Counted from the stretch's first letter, positions 1 through 6,261 are shown. The stretch is 11,624 bases of DNA from an uncultured Lachnospiraceae bacterium (GCA_900555195.1 USKC01000070.1:1-11624); one strand, 5' to 3'. Notes: generated from the letters alone by a model not told the origin. Numbers and translations: made by a program.

Positions 1-1417
1 CCACAATCATAATGCCGTCTTCCGCCAGATGCTGACGATCCCGCAACACCACATTTCCAACATCTCCCACGCCCAGGCCGTCCACCAGAATGGTTCCCAC
101 CTGAACCTTGCCAGTCACCTGCGCTTTATCCTCTCCGACTTCCAACACATCGCCGGAATTAATCATGAAAATATTTTCCTTGGGGATCCCAAGATCAGCC
201 GCCAGCTTAGCCTGCGCCTTCCTGTGCTTGAACTCGCCGTGGATCGGAATCGCATACTTCGGGTGCACCAGCGTGTAAATCAGCTTGATTTCCTCCTGGC
301 AGGCATGTCCAGATACATGCACATCCTGGAAGATCACTTCCGCACCCTTAATGGACAATTCATTGATGACCTTTGTCACAGCCTTCTCATTGCCCGGAAT
401 CGGATTGGACGAGAAGATAATCACATCATTGGGCGTGATGGAGATCTTACGGTGCACGCTTCCCGCCATACGGCTCAGCGCGGCCATACTCTCTCCCTGG
501 CTTCCCGTCGTTATGATGACAGTGCGCTCATCCGGATAATTCTTCAGCTGCTCAATATTGATCAGCGTGTTTTCCGGAATATTCAGGCATCCCAGGTTCA
601 TAGCGGTATCAATGATATTCACCATGCTGCGGCCTTCAACAACCACCTTCCGATTATACTTGTAGGCGGAATTGATGATCTGCTGTACTCTGTCCACATT
701 GGATGCAAAGGTTGCAATGATGATCCGTTTATTCGGATGCTCATGAAAGATCGTATCAAATATCCGGCTCAGCGTCCGTTCAGACGGGGTGAAACCAGGC
801 CTTTCCGCATTGGTGGAATCACACATCAGCGCCAGAACGCCCTTTTTCCCGATCTCCGCAAACCGCTGAAGATCAATCGCATCACCGAATACCGGCGTAT
901 AATCCACCTTGAAGTCCCCTGTATGAACCACAGTTCCCGCCGGGGAATAAATTGCAAGGGCCGCCGCATCCACAATGCTGTGATTCGTCTTAATGAATTC
1001 AATGCGGAATTTTCCCAGGTTAATGGACTGTCCGAATTTAATCACTTTTCGTTTGGTGGATTTCAGAAGATTATGCTCCTTCAGCTTGTTCTCTATGATC
1101 CCCATCGTCAGCCGGGTAGCATAAACAGGAATGTTCATCTGCTTCAGGATATAAGGGAGCGCCCCTATATGGTCTTCATGCCCATGCGTGATGACAAATC
1201 CCTTCACCTTGCTGATATTATCCTTCAGATAAGTGATATCCGGGATCACCATATCAATCCCCAGCATATCATCATCCGGGAAAGAAAGGCCGCAATCCAC
1301 CACAACAATACTGTCCTCATATTCAAAGGCAGTAATGTTCATGCCAATCTGCTCCAGGCCTCCCAAAGGAATAATCTTCAGCCTGGGGCCATTATTTACT
1401 TGTTTTGTTTTCCTCAA
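1..1417 (-). CDS. rnj: Ribonuclease J, partial (3' end beyond left edge)
   Basis: This is a metallo-beta-lactamase/beta-CASP ribonuclease with 5'-to-3' exonuclease and endonuclease activity in mRNA decay and rRNA maturation. I see the zinc motif HGHEDH at residues 78-83, His146 in TNHSIVD, HTGDFK at 165-170, STNAERPG, the beta-CASP motifs TGSQGE and GRSMVN, HVSGHA, and HGEFKH. About 472 codons are visible. The family is usually near 555 residues, so roughly the last 80, the C-terminal domain, are missing. The start is TTG at 1417-1415, six bases after GGAGGAG. An in-frame TGA lies directly before it, so no upstream start is possible in this frame. The protein begins MRKTKQVNNGPRLKIIPLGG, and the conserved core starts within 15 residues. 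It is downstream of DUF1292 with a gap of about 305 bases. The family is certain; J1 and J2 cannot be told apart here. Confidence 0.96.
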   Translation of the reverse strand, partial: MRKTKQVNNGPRLKIIPLGGLEQIGMNITAFEYEDSIVVVDCGLSFPDDDMLGIDMVIPDITYLKDNISKVKGFVITHGHEDHIGALPYILKQMNIPVYATRLTMGIIENKLKEHNLLKSTKRKVIKFGQSINLGKFRIEFIKTNHSIVDAAALAIYSPAGTVVHTGDFKVDYTPVFGDAIDLQRFAEIGKKGVLALMCDSTNAERPGFTPSERTLSRIFDTIFHEHPNKRIIIATFASNVDRVQQIINSAYKYNRKVVVEGRSMVNIIDTAMNLGCLNIPENTLINIEQLKNYPDERTVIITTGSQGESMAALSRMAGSVHRKISITPNDVIIFSSNPIPGNEKAVTKVINELSIKGAEVIFQDVHVSGHACQEEIKLIYTLVHPKYAIPIHGEFKHRKAQAKLAADLGIPKENIFMINSGDVLEVGEDKAQVTGKVQVGTILVDGLGVGDVGNVVLRDRQHLAEDGIMIV

Positions 1418-1722
1418 TCAAATCTCCTCCATATTCTGCGCAGCGCGCAGCCAACCGCCGCCATGACCGCTGCCTTTTCGGCAATCCGAATTTCCTGCCC
1501 GCCTTTGGCCCTCATGGCCATTATGCTCCGGCTCAGTTTTCCCATCTCTGACCATTGCTTGCAGCAGCAGGCAAAGGCGATCCGCCTCTTTCAGCTGGCC
1601 TGGCCAGCCACGTCCTCTGCGAAACCGCCTTTTAAGGTTGCAGTCATTGGCCGCAAGTACCCGCGCAGCCACATGCTAAATTTATAAAATACCGGCCATA
1701 CCCACATCCGGGCAGCCCGTTT
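1418..1722. other. 305-base gap before RNase J; weak 84-codon ORF, no clear gene
   Basis: This stretch lies between the DUF1292 stop and the RNase J start. On the minus strand an 84-codon frame runs from GTG at 1672 to the TGA at 1420-1418, which directly abuts the TTG of rnj. It has no Shine-Dalgarno sequence and resembles no family I know. It is rich in Arg and Gly, as expected of out-of-frame GC-rich DNA. Another minus frame ends in a more protein-like helical stretch (residues like IRIAEKAAVMAAVGCALRR) but is broken by a TGA near 1591. The stretch may hold a decayed gene. It also contains a 7-bp inverted repeat with a one-base centre at 1594-1608. A TATAAA-like box at 1686-1681 has no good -35 partner. 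Confidence 0.4.
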
Positions 1723-1989
1723 TTATCGTTCTAACTCCACGTCCTCCAGCAGATCGGAAAAAATCTCCGCCACAGCCTCCAGTTCGTGTTCCTCTTCGAC
1801 GATCTCGTACACCGCTTCTTTCTCTTCCGGCAAGGAGACATCCTTTAAGATCAGCGCCTCTCCTTCCTCTGCATCCACATCTTCCGTCACCAGAATATAA
1901 TCGCGGCCTCCCAGCCTCGTCTGTTCCAGCACATAAAATTCCACAGCTTCCCCGCCATCGGGGCAAAATGTAATTTTCTCCAAAGTCAA
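1723..1989 (-). CDS. DUF1292 family protein (YrzB-like)
   Basis: This is an 88-residue acidic protein of the DUF1292 family, whose function is unknown. The family pattern is visible: an N-terminal beta-rich segment ([19 protein letters not shown]), the motif [13 protein letters not shown], an acidic middle, and a glutamate-rich helix at the end ([13 protein letters not shown]). The start is TTG at 1989-1987. It overlaps the ruvX stop in the string TTGA, so translation is probably coupled to ruvX. The only nearby Shine-Dalgarno-like sequence is a weak GGAAG inside the ruvX 3' end. No ATG lies near the N-terminus. In Firmicutes this gene commonly follows ireB and ruvX, as here. There are no membrane segments or signal peptide. 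Confidence 0.85.
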   Translation of the reverse strand: MTLEKITFCPDGGEAVEFYVLEQTRLGGRDYILVTEDVDAEEGEALILKDVSLPEEKEAVYEIVEEEHELEAVAEIFSDLLEDVELER

Positions 1990-2462
1990 TTCCCGCTTTC
2001 TTCCAAACCGGCAGTCTGCCCGTCTGTGGCATCTTCTGCCTTGTTTCTTCGATAATCCAGATATCCCTGCAAAATAAGAACCGCTGCGATGCGGTCCACA
2101 TGTTCCTTCCGCTCTTCTCTGCGAATCCCGGCTTCCATCATGGCCTTGTCCGCCGAAACCGTGGTCAGTCTCTCATCCCAATAAACCACCGGAAGCGCCG
2201 TCCTTCTGGACAGCTTCTCCCCGAACTGCCTGGCAAGCTGCGCCCGGTCTCCCTCCGTATCGTTCATATGCTTCGGAAGTCCCAACACGATCTCTGTCAC
2301 GCCATATTCCACAATCAGCGCCTCTATCCTCGCAAGCGTCTGACGAAGCTTATTCTCTTCTTTCCTGCGAACAATTTCAATTCCCTGGGCAGTAAGCAAC
2401 AAAGGGTCACTGATGGCCACCCCTACAGTCTTTGACCCAAAATCCAATCCCATTATGCGCAT
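1986..2462 (-). CDS. ruvX: RuvX/YqgF, RNase H-fold pre-16S rRNA nuclease (putative Holliday junction resolvase)
   Basis: This is a 158-residue YqgF-family nuclease. Family members have been linked to 5'-end processing of pre-16S rRNA, and are also annotated as putative Holliday junction resolvases. The RNase H-like active site is visible: [16 protein letters not shown] with Asp7, VLGLPKHMN at 59-67, YWDERLTT at 94-101 with Asp96/Glu97, and [16 protein letters not shown] at 121-136 with Asp123. The length is slightly above the usual 135-150 because of a polar tail after residue 138. The start is ATG at 2462, preceded by a purine-rich GAGGAAGGA. A second in-frame ATG three codons later is possible but lacks its own site. 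It lies 38 bases after ireB and overlaps the DUF1292 start by four bases. Confidence 0.94.
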   Translation of the reverse strand: MRIMGLDFGSKTVGVAISDPLLLTAQGIEIVRRKEENKLRQTLARIEALIVEYGVTEIVLGLPKHMNDTEGDRAQLARQFGEKLSRRTALPVVYWDERLTTVSADKAMMEAGIRREERKEHVDRIAAVLILQGYLDYRRNKAEDATDGQTAGLEESGN

Positions 2463-2500
2463 CTGTTCTCTTTTTCCTTCCTCATCCTATGCATCACACC

Positions 2501-2770
2501 CTAGGTCCAGCGGTTGTTCCGGATATATTCTTTCAGCATCTCTTCCACGAGCTCATCCCGTTCCACACGCATAATCATTCCTCTGGCATTTTTATGGCTG
2601 GTAATATAGGTTGGATCTCCCGACATAATATACCCCACAATCTGATCCACAGGATTATATCCCTTCTCCGTCAGCGCTTCATACACCGCAGCCAGAATCA
2701 CCTTCACTGCGTTTTCCGGTTCTTTCTCCACCTTAAAGTATTGCGTATTGCCCAAATTCTGGTTCTGCAT
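2501..2770 (-). CDS. ireB: IreB family regulatory phosphoprotein (UPF0297)
   Basis: This is an 89-residue protein of the IreB/UPF0297 family. In Enterococcus faecalis, IreB is a small cytoplasmic protein phosphorylated by the PASTA kinase IreK, and it restrains cephalosporin resistance. Visible family features are the central helix VILAAVYEALTEKGYNP, the motif QIVGYIMSGDPTYIT at 44-58, NARG at 61-64, and the C-terminal RDELVEEMLKEYI. In E. faecalis the phosphorylation sites are N-terminal threonines; here the only N-terminal threonine is Thr9, and whether it is used is unknown. The start is ATG at 2770 with AGAGGA a few bases upstream. It is the first gene of the ireB-ruvX-DUF1292 cluster and lies 133 bases after mtaB. 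Confidence 0.93.
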   Translation of the reverse strand: MQNQNLGNTQYFKVEKEPENAVKVILAAVYEALTEKGYNPVDQIVGYIMSGDPTYITSHKNARGMIMRVERDELVEEMLKEYIRNNRWT

Positions 2771-2821
2771 TTCTTCCTCTTATTTCTGCCGCCAGGCGGC
2801 ACCAACCTTTCGCTTCCTGCG

Positions 2822-2857
2822 AAGACACTTTCAACATCTGCAGGACTTAAGACACTT
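2822..2857. repeat. 9-bp direct repeat in ireB leader
   Basis: The nonamer AAGACACTT occurs at 2822-2830 and again at 2849-2857, 27 bp apart. Both copies lie in the untranslated stretch between mtaB and ireB, downstream of a possible -10 box. It may be a regulator site or chance. Confidence 0.35.
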
Positions 2858-2862
2858 GTTCT

Positions 2863-2868
2863 ATCATA
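2863..2868 (-). promoter_or_regulatory. Possible -10 box of an ireB promoter
   Basis: The minus strand reads TATGAT here, five of six matches to the -10 consensus, about 95 bases before the ireB start and just after the mtaB stop. The best -35-like element, TTGAAA, sits 22 bases away, which is too far. Hexamers at 16-17 bases are poor. ireB may instead be read through from mtaB, since I see no terminator between them. Confidence 0.25.
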
Positions 2869-2903
2869 TCTTACTCTACTTTCACCAAAATTTCAACGTG
2901 TTT

Positions 2904-4304
2904 TCATACGGAGAGCAGAAGAATCTCGTCCGTAAGAAAAGCCTCCGCACGCGCGGTTATCCACTGGTTTTTATATGTTCCCTCTGCCGGAATGGCGGCT
3001 TTTACATAGGTATCCGTATGTCCCAGGCGGAAGAGGCGGCCATCCTGCTCAAATGTTTCCTCAGTCAGGATTGAAAGTTCTTTTCCTATATAGGAAGCCC
3101 GATAATTCCGGGACTGTTCCTTCTCCAAGCCGAGAAGTTTTGCGCTCCGTTCGCTCTTTACGCTCTCAGGAATCTGCTCCTTCATGGCTGCAGCAACCGT
3201 TCCTTTTCTGGCTGAATATTTGAATACATGCATCTCAAAAAAATTCGTCCGCTTCAGAAAGGCTTCCGTCTGCGCGAATTCCGCTTCTGTTTCTCCGGGA
3301 AAGCCCACAATCACATCCGTCGTGATGGCAGGATTCGCGTATACTTCCCGAAGGAGGCTCACTTTTTCATAGTATTCCTCTGTGGTATAATGCCTATTCA
3401 TCCGTTTCAACGTCTCGTCGCAGCCGCTCTGCAGCGACAGATGAAAATGGGGGCATACCTTGGGCAGCGCCGCCAGCCCCTCCGTAAATCTTCGGGTAAT
3501 GATTCTGGGTTCCAGCGAGCCCAGACGGATCCGCCTGATCCCTTCCACTGCTGCAATCTCCCTGATCACATTCAGCAGATATTCCCGCTCCATGGCCGTC
3601 TTCTTCAGATCCTGCCCACCTTCCAGGTAGTCGCCGTCGCTTCTGCTGACAAAGTCCAGTCCATAGGAGCTTAAGTGAATTCCCGTGAGCACCACTTCCT
3701 GATACCCTGCCTCCGCAAGCTTCTTCGCCTCCAGGAGGACAGATTCCGGCTTCCTGCTGCGCACCCTTCCTCTGGCAAAGGGGATGATGCAATAGGAACA
3801 GAACTGGTTGCATCCGTCCTGGATTTTCAGATAAGCGCGGGTATGCGGCCAATTCACAGAGGTTTCCTCTTCCATCAGTTCCTCATATTCCGTCTCTTTC
3901 CCGATGTCCGTCACGCTCGTCTGGTGCATCGTCTTGCTTTCTGCCTTCTCCTTTTCCCTCTGTTCCAAAAAGGCTTCCAGAATGGGAATCAAATCTTTTT
4001 TCCGATTATTTCCAATCGCAAGATCAATTCCCTCATCCTCGAGCGCCTTCTCTCCGCCGGTCTGGACATAGCAGCCCAGCGCCACCACAATCGCCTCGGG
4101 ATTCCTGTGTTTTGCCCGATGCAGCATCTGGCGGCTCTTCCGATCCGCGATATTGGTCACGGTACAGGTATTCACAATATAGATATCTGCTATTCCATCA
4201 AAAGGTATAATTTGGTATCCTTTTTCTTGTAACTTTTGTCCGATCCGTTCCAATTCGTATGCGTTGACTTTACAGCCCAAATTATGCAATGCTACACTTT
4301 TCAT
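2904..4304 (-). CDS. mtaB: tRNA (t6A37) methylthiotransferase MtaB
   Basis: This is a radical-SAM methylthiotransferase that turns t6A37 into ms2t6A37 in ANN-decoding tRNAs. It has 466 residues, typical of the family. Domain order: the N-terminal MTTase domain with three Fe-S cysteines (Cys11 in LGCKVN, Cys47 in NTCTVTN, Cys78 in ALGCYVQ), the radical-SAM core with CxxxCxxC at 165-172 (DGCNQFCSYCIIPFARG), and a C-terminal TRAM domain (about 400-466). A polar insertion around 215-240 looks longer than in the Bacillus subtilis protein. I chose the ATG at 4304, because the family begins MKSVALHNLGCKVN and GTGGGGAA lies just upstream. The frame stays open to 4421, but that extension is not conserved-looking. 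A start at 4328 (MTKIVGNT) is the main alternative, with a G-rich site about 18 bases upstream. The gene is divergent from the HPr-like gene. Confidence 0.95.
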   Translation of the reverse strand: MKSVALHNLGCKVNAYELERIGQKLQEKGYQIIPFDGIADIYIVNTCTVTNIADRKSRQMLHRAKHRNPEAIVVALGCYVQTGGEKALEDEGIDLAIGNNRKKDLIPILEAFLEQREKEKAESKTMHQTSVTDIGKETEYEELMEEETSVNWPHTRAYLKIQDGCNQFCSYCIIPFARGRVRSRKPESVLLEAKKLAEAGYQEVVLTGIHLSSYGLDFVSRSDGDYLEGGQDLKKTAMEREYLLNVIREIAAVEGIRRIRLGSLEPRIITRRFTEGLAALPKVCPHFHLSLQSGCDETLKRMNRHYTTEEYYEKVSLLREVYANPAITTDVIVGFPGETEAEFAQTEAFLKRTNFFEMHVFKYSARKGTVAAAMKEQIPESVKSERSAKLLGLEKEQSRNYRASYIGKELSILTEETFEQDGRLFRLGHTDTYVKAAIPAEGTYKNQWITARAEAFLTDEILLLSV

Positions 4305-4337
4305 AGTATTCCCCACTATTTTTGTCATGTTTGATGA

Positions 4338-4366
4338 TTGACTTTTCCCCCTCCTCCCTTTAATAT
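4338..4366 (+). promoter_or_regulatory. Promoter of the HPr-like gene
   Basis: TTGACT at 4338-4343 and TAATAT at 4361-4366 are separated by 17 bases, and TTTAAT overlaps at 4359-4364. The predicted start of transcription is near 4373, giving a leader of about 70 bases. On the opposite strand this DNA is the purine-rich leader of mtaB. Confidence 0.55.
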
Positions 4367-4398
4367 GGAAACAGAAGGTATATGGCGGCCAAGCCCCT

Positions 4399-4412
4399 AA
4401 AACAGGTGTTTT
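4399..4412. repeat. Inverted repeat AAAACA-GG-TGTTTT between mtaB and the HPr-like gene
   Basis: A perfect 6-bp inverted repeat with a 2-bp centre lies between the HPr promoter and its ribosome binding site. It is the size and shape of a dimeric repressor operator. No regulator is identified, so this is only a candidate site. Confidence 0.3.
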
Positions 4413-4442
4413 GCCGTCCAAACATTAAGGAGGTAAAACAAA

Positions 4443-4673
4443 ATGAAAACCGTAAAGATTTCCTTAAATTCCATCGATAAGGTAAAATCCTTTGTGAATG
4501 ACATCACCAAGTTTGATTATGATTTCGATCTGGTATCCGGAAGATACGTTATCGATGCGAAGTCCATCATGGGCATCTTCAGCCTTGACTTATCCAAGCC
4601 GATCGACCTGAATATCCATGCAGAAGATAAGATTGATGAGGTTCTGGAAGTTCTTAAGCCTTACATGGTTTAA
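4443..4673 (+). CDS. HPr-like protein lacking the active-site histidine
   Basis: This is a 76-residue protein of the HPr (PtsH) fold. The second half matches HPr clearly: GRYVIDAKSIMGIFSLDLSK at 33-52 corresponds to the segment around regulatory Ser46, here Ser41, followed by the last strand and helix (IDLNIHAEDKIDEVLEVLKPYM). The first half starts MKTVKISLNSIDKVKSFVND and has no HARP motif or any histidine, so the PEP-dependent phosphorelay at His15 cannot operate. The usual HPr length is 85-88, so it is also short. By analogy with Crh it might act only through the serine or through protein contacts; this is inference. The start is ATG with a strong AAGGAGG nine bases upstream. It is monocistronic, with its own promoter and terminator, and divergent from mtaB. 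Its base composition is more AT-rich than its neighbours. Confidence 0.88.
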   Translation: MKTVKISLNSIDKVKSFVNDITKFDYDFDLVSGRYVIDAKSIMGIFSLDLSKPIDLNIHAEDKIDEVLEVLKPYMV

Positions 4674-4710
4674 TACGTTCCAAACATAATGGTTCCATAG
4701 ACATGGAAGA

Positions 4711-4753
4711 AAAGGGCAAGACCAACATAGCAGGGGGGCTTGTCTTTTCTTTT
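4711..4753 (+). terminator. Rho-independent terminator of the HPr-like gene
   Basis: AAAGGGCAAG (4711-4720) pairs with CTTGTCTTTT (4739-4748), including two G-U pairs, across an 18-base loop. It is followed by a CTTTT run. It lies 37 bases after the HPr stop codon. The stem is weaker when read from the minus strand, where the G-U pairs become A-C mismatches. Confidence 0.6.
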
Positions 4754-4810
4754 GCCCGTGTGGTCTCTTTTTTCCGCAGCTTCTATATTCACGCGGCTTC
4801 GCGCCTGCTG

Positions 4811-4885
4811 CCGCGGCTGTTGCTGCCGCAGCTTATTCTGTCACGGCTTACTCTGCCATGGCTTACCCTGCCACGGCTTACCATG
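4811..4885. repeat. Degenerate 15-bp tandem repeat, five copies
   Basis: Five adjacent 15-bp units start at 4811, 4826, 4841, 4856 and 4871. The consensus is roughly CCACGGCTTACCCTG. The last three are the closest to each other, for example CCATGGCTTACCCTG and CCACGGCTTACCATG. A decayed partial unit may flank each side. The array fills the convergent gap between the HPr terminator and the end of thiI and is not in a convincing gene. Translated on the plus strand it would give a five-residue repeat (PRLTL, PWLTL, PRLTM), but the frame begins inside the terminator region and lacks a ribosome binding site. Confidence 0.7.
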
Positions 4886-4892
4886 CCGTGCA

Positions 4893-4925
4893 TTGGCCGC
4901 CCTGCCCTAAGCTGATGGCGGCCAA
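4893..4925 (-). terminator. Hairpin after thiI (possible 3'-end or terminator structure)
   Basis: TTGGCCGCC (4893-4901) and GGCGGCCAA (4917-4925) form a perfect 9-bp stem with a 15-base loop, 12 bases after the thiI stop. No U-run follows on either strand, so it may block decay or help Rho-dependent ending rather than being a classic intrinsic terminator. Confidence 0.4.
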
Positions 4926-4937
4926 CTGTATGGCTTC

Positions 4938-6128
4938 TTATTCCACGGCCGCCACGATCAATTCTCTGGTCTCAAGGGCCGTCTTCACCAATTCATCAAT
5001 TTTCTCGTCCAGATTATGTTCATGTTTTCTGATCACATTCAGATTCGGCTTGGTCACCGGATGCTTTGCTACAAAAATCGTACAGCAGTCCTCATACGGC
5101 AGAATGGAGGTCTCATACGTCCCAATCCGCTCGGACAAATCGATGATTTCCTGCTTGTCCATCCCGATCAGCGGGCGATAGACCGGCATCTGACACGCCT
5201 CATCCGTCGCTGCCAGAGACTGCATGGTCTGGGATGCCACCTGACCGATACTCTCCCCGGTGATCAGTCCCAGACATTCCGTCTCCTGCGCGATCCGCTC
5301 AGCAATCCGCATCATATATCTGCGCATGATGATCGTCAGTTCCTCATGCGGACACTGTTCATATATATAAAGCTGGATCTCCGTGAAATTCACCACATGC
5401 AGATAAATCGGGCCGCTGTATCTGGCGACCAGTTTGGCCAGATCCACCACTTTCTGCTTCGCCCGGTCGCTGGTATAAGGCGGCGCATGAAAATATACCG
5501 CGTCAATCTTCACCCCGCGCTTGGCAATCATCCAGCCTGCGACAGGAGAATCGATGCCGCCTGACAGAAGGAGCATCCCTTTTCCATTTGTGCCCACAGG
5601 CATACCGCCCGGTCCCGGAATTTCTATGGAATAAAGAGAAATATTTTCTCTGATCTCGATGTAGAGCATCACATCCGGATGATGGACATCCACCTGAAGT
5701 TCCGGAAACGCATCCAGAAGCACGCCTCCGATTTCCCGGTTGATTTCCATGGACTCCAGCGGATAATTTTTTCTGGCCCTTCTCGCATTCACTTTAAAGG
5801 TCAGATGCTTGTCCGGATACACCTCGTCCATATACCTGACGGCGGTCTCGCACAGCCGGTCAAAGCCTTCGTCCTCCACCTGTATCATCGGACAGATCTG
5901 GGCAACGCCAAACACCGTCTTCAGGTTCTCCACAGTCTCTTCATAATCATAGGCGTCAGAAAGGACATCCACATAGATCCTGCCCCGGCTCCGGCGCACC
6001 GCGAACTGGCCCTCACAGCGTTTCAGCGCATATTTGATCTGCTGGGCCAGCGCTTCTTCAAAGAGGCTCCTGTTCTTTCCCTTCACTCCGATTTCCGCAT
6101 ATTTAATCAAAAACGATCTGAAAACCAT
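4938..6128 (-). CDS. thiI: tRNA 4-thiouridine synthase / thiamine sulfurtransferase ThiI
   Basis: ThiI adenylates and sulfurates U8 of tRNA and, in some bacteria, supplies sulfur for the thiazole of thiamine. Domains: an N-terminal ferredoxin-like segment (FLIKYAEIGVKGKN), a THUMP domain (about 55-170) with TFKVNARRARKNYP, and a PP-loop ATPase domain with LLLSGGIDSPVAGW at 186-199. The conserved PYEDCCTIF motif, with its two cysteines, lies near 345-352. The protein ends at 396 residues, so there is no rhodanese-like C-terminal domain of the E. coli type. This is the short form that takes sulfur from a dedicated desulfurase, and one is encoded just upstream. I chose ATG at 6128 because GAGGT lies seven bases before it. 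The ATG at 6134 is nearly on top of that site. Confidence 0.95.
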   Translation of the reverse strand: MVFRSFLIKYAEIGVKGKNRSLFEEALAQQIKYALKRCEGQFAVRRSRGRIYVDVLSDAYDYEETVENLKTVFGVAQICPMIQVEDEGFDRLCETAVRYMDEVYPDKHLTFKVNARRARKNYPLESMEINREIGGVLLDAFPELQVDVHHPDVMLYIEIRENISLYSIEIPGPGGMPVGTNGKGMLLLSGGIDSPVAGWMIAKRGVKIDAVYFHAPPYTSDRAKQKVVDLAKLVARYSGPIYLHVVNFTEIQLYIYEQCPHEELTIIMRRYMMRIAERIAQETECLGLITGESIGQVASQTMQSLAATDEACQMPVYRPLIGMDKQEIIDLSERIGTYETSILPYEDCCTIFVAKHPVTKPNLNVIRKHEHNLDEKIDELVKTALETRELIVAAVE

Positions 6129-6137
6129 ATCCATACC

Positions 6138-6188
6138 TCATTCTTTGCAACCGTTCAGACAGATCTGAACGGTACCCACTCTTTCCAT
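6138..6188 (-). CDS. Possible 16-residue leader peptide before thiI
   Basis: A short frame, MERVGTVQICLNGCKE, ends with a TGA that overlaps the thiI ribosome binding site. It contains two cysteines, and codons 5-12 coincide with the hairpin at 6150-6173. The spacing from AGGA to its ATG is only two bases, so initiation would be poor. This could be chance. If real, it would couple or attenuate thiI translation. Confidence 0.2.
   Translation of the reverse strand: MERVGTVQICLNGCKE
6150..6173 (-). promoter_or_regulatory. 10-bp perfect hairpin upstream of thiI
   Basis: ACCGTTCAGA and TCTGAACGGT form a perfect 10-bp stem with a 4-base loop. It ends 21 bases from the chosen thiI ATG on the transcript side. 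No U-run follows, so it looks like an mRNA structure or operator rather than a terminator. Confidence 0.45.
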
Positions 6189-6194
6189 TTTCCT

Positions 6195-6229
6195 GCCGCC
6201 GCGGGGCTTTTCCCTCCCCGCAGGGCGGC
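6195..6229 (-). promoter_or_regulatory. GC-rich hairpin between the desulfurase and thiI
   Basis: GCCGCCGCGGGG (6195-6206) pairs with CCCCGC at 6216-6221 and GGCGGC at 6224-6229, giving 12 bp with a 2-base bulge and a 9-base loop. It lies 32 bases after the desulfurase stop. Without a U-run it is best read as an intercistronic stabilising or processing structure. Confidence 0.45.
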
Positions 6230-6261
6230 GGAACGGCACGTTTATAAACGGGTTTCCCGCC

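Noticed and set aside
29..1687. A 552-codon plus-strand frame
   Set aside because: It is antisense to RNase J, whose catalytic motifs are intact on the minus strand. The plus translation is low-complexity and His/Ile/Arg-rich, with no family resemblance; codon bias of the real gene keeps the opposite frame open.
1723..1745. Short hairpin CGGG-CAG-CCCG followed by TTTTT on the plus strand near the DUF1292 stop
   Set aside because: The stem is only four base pairs and points against the direction of transcription; no plus-strand gene ends there.
1682..2101. A 139-codon minus-strand frame
   Set aside because: It overlaps DUF1292 and the 3' half of ruvX in another frame. Its Gly/Arg-rich translation is typical of out-of-frame reading.
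4305..4421. N-terminal extension of MtaB by 39 residues
   Set aside because: The extension is non-conserved in character and reaches to within 22 bases of the divergent gene. The ATG at 4304 matches the family start and has a G-rich site.
4811..4885. The tandem array as a CRISPR
   Set aside because: The units are directly adjacent, only 15 bp long and degenerate, with no spacers and no cas genes nearby.
4703..4915. A 70-codon plus-strand frame with a five-residue repeat (PRLTL-like)
   Set aside because: It starts within the terminator region of the HPr-like gene, has no ribosome binding site, and its repeat is simply the translation of the 15-bp tandem array.
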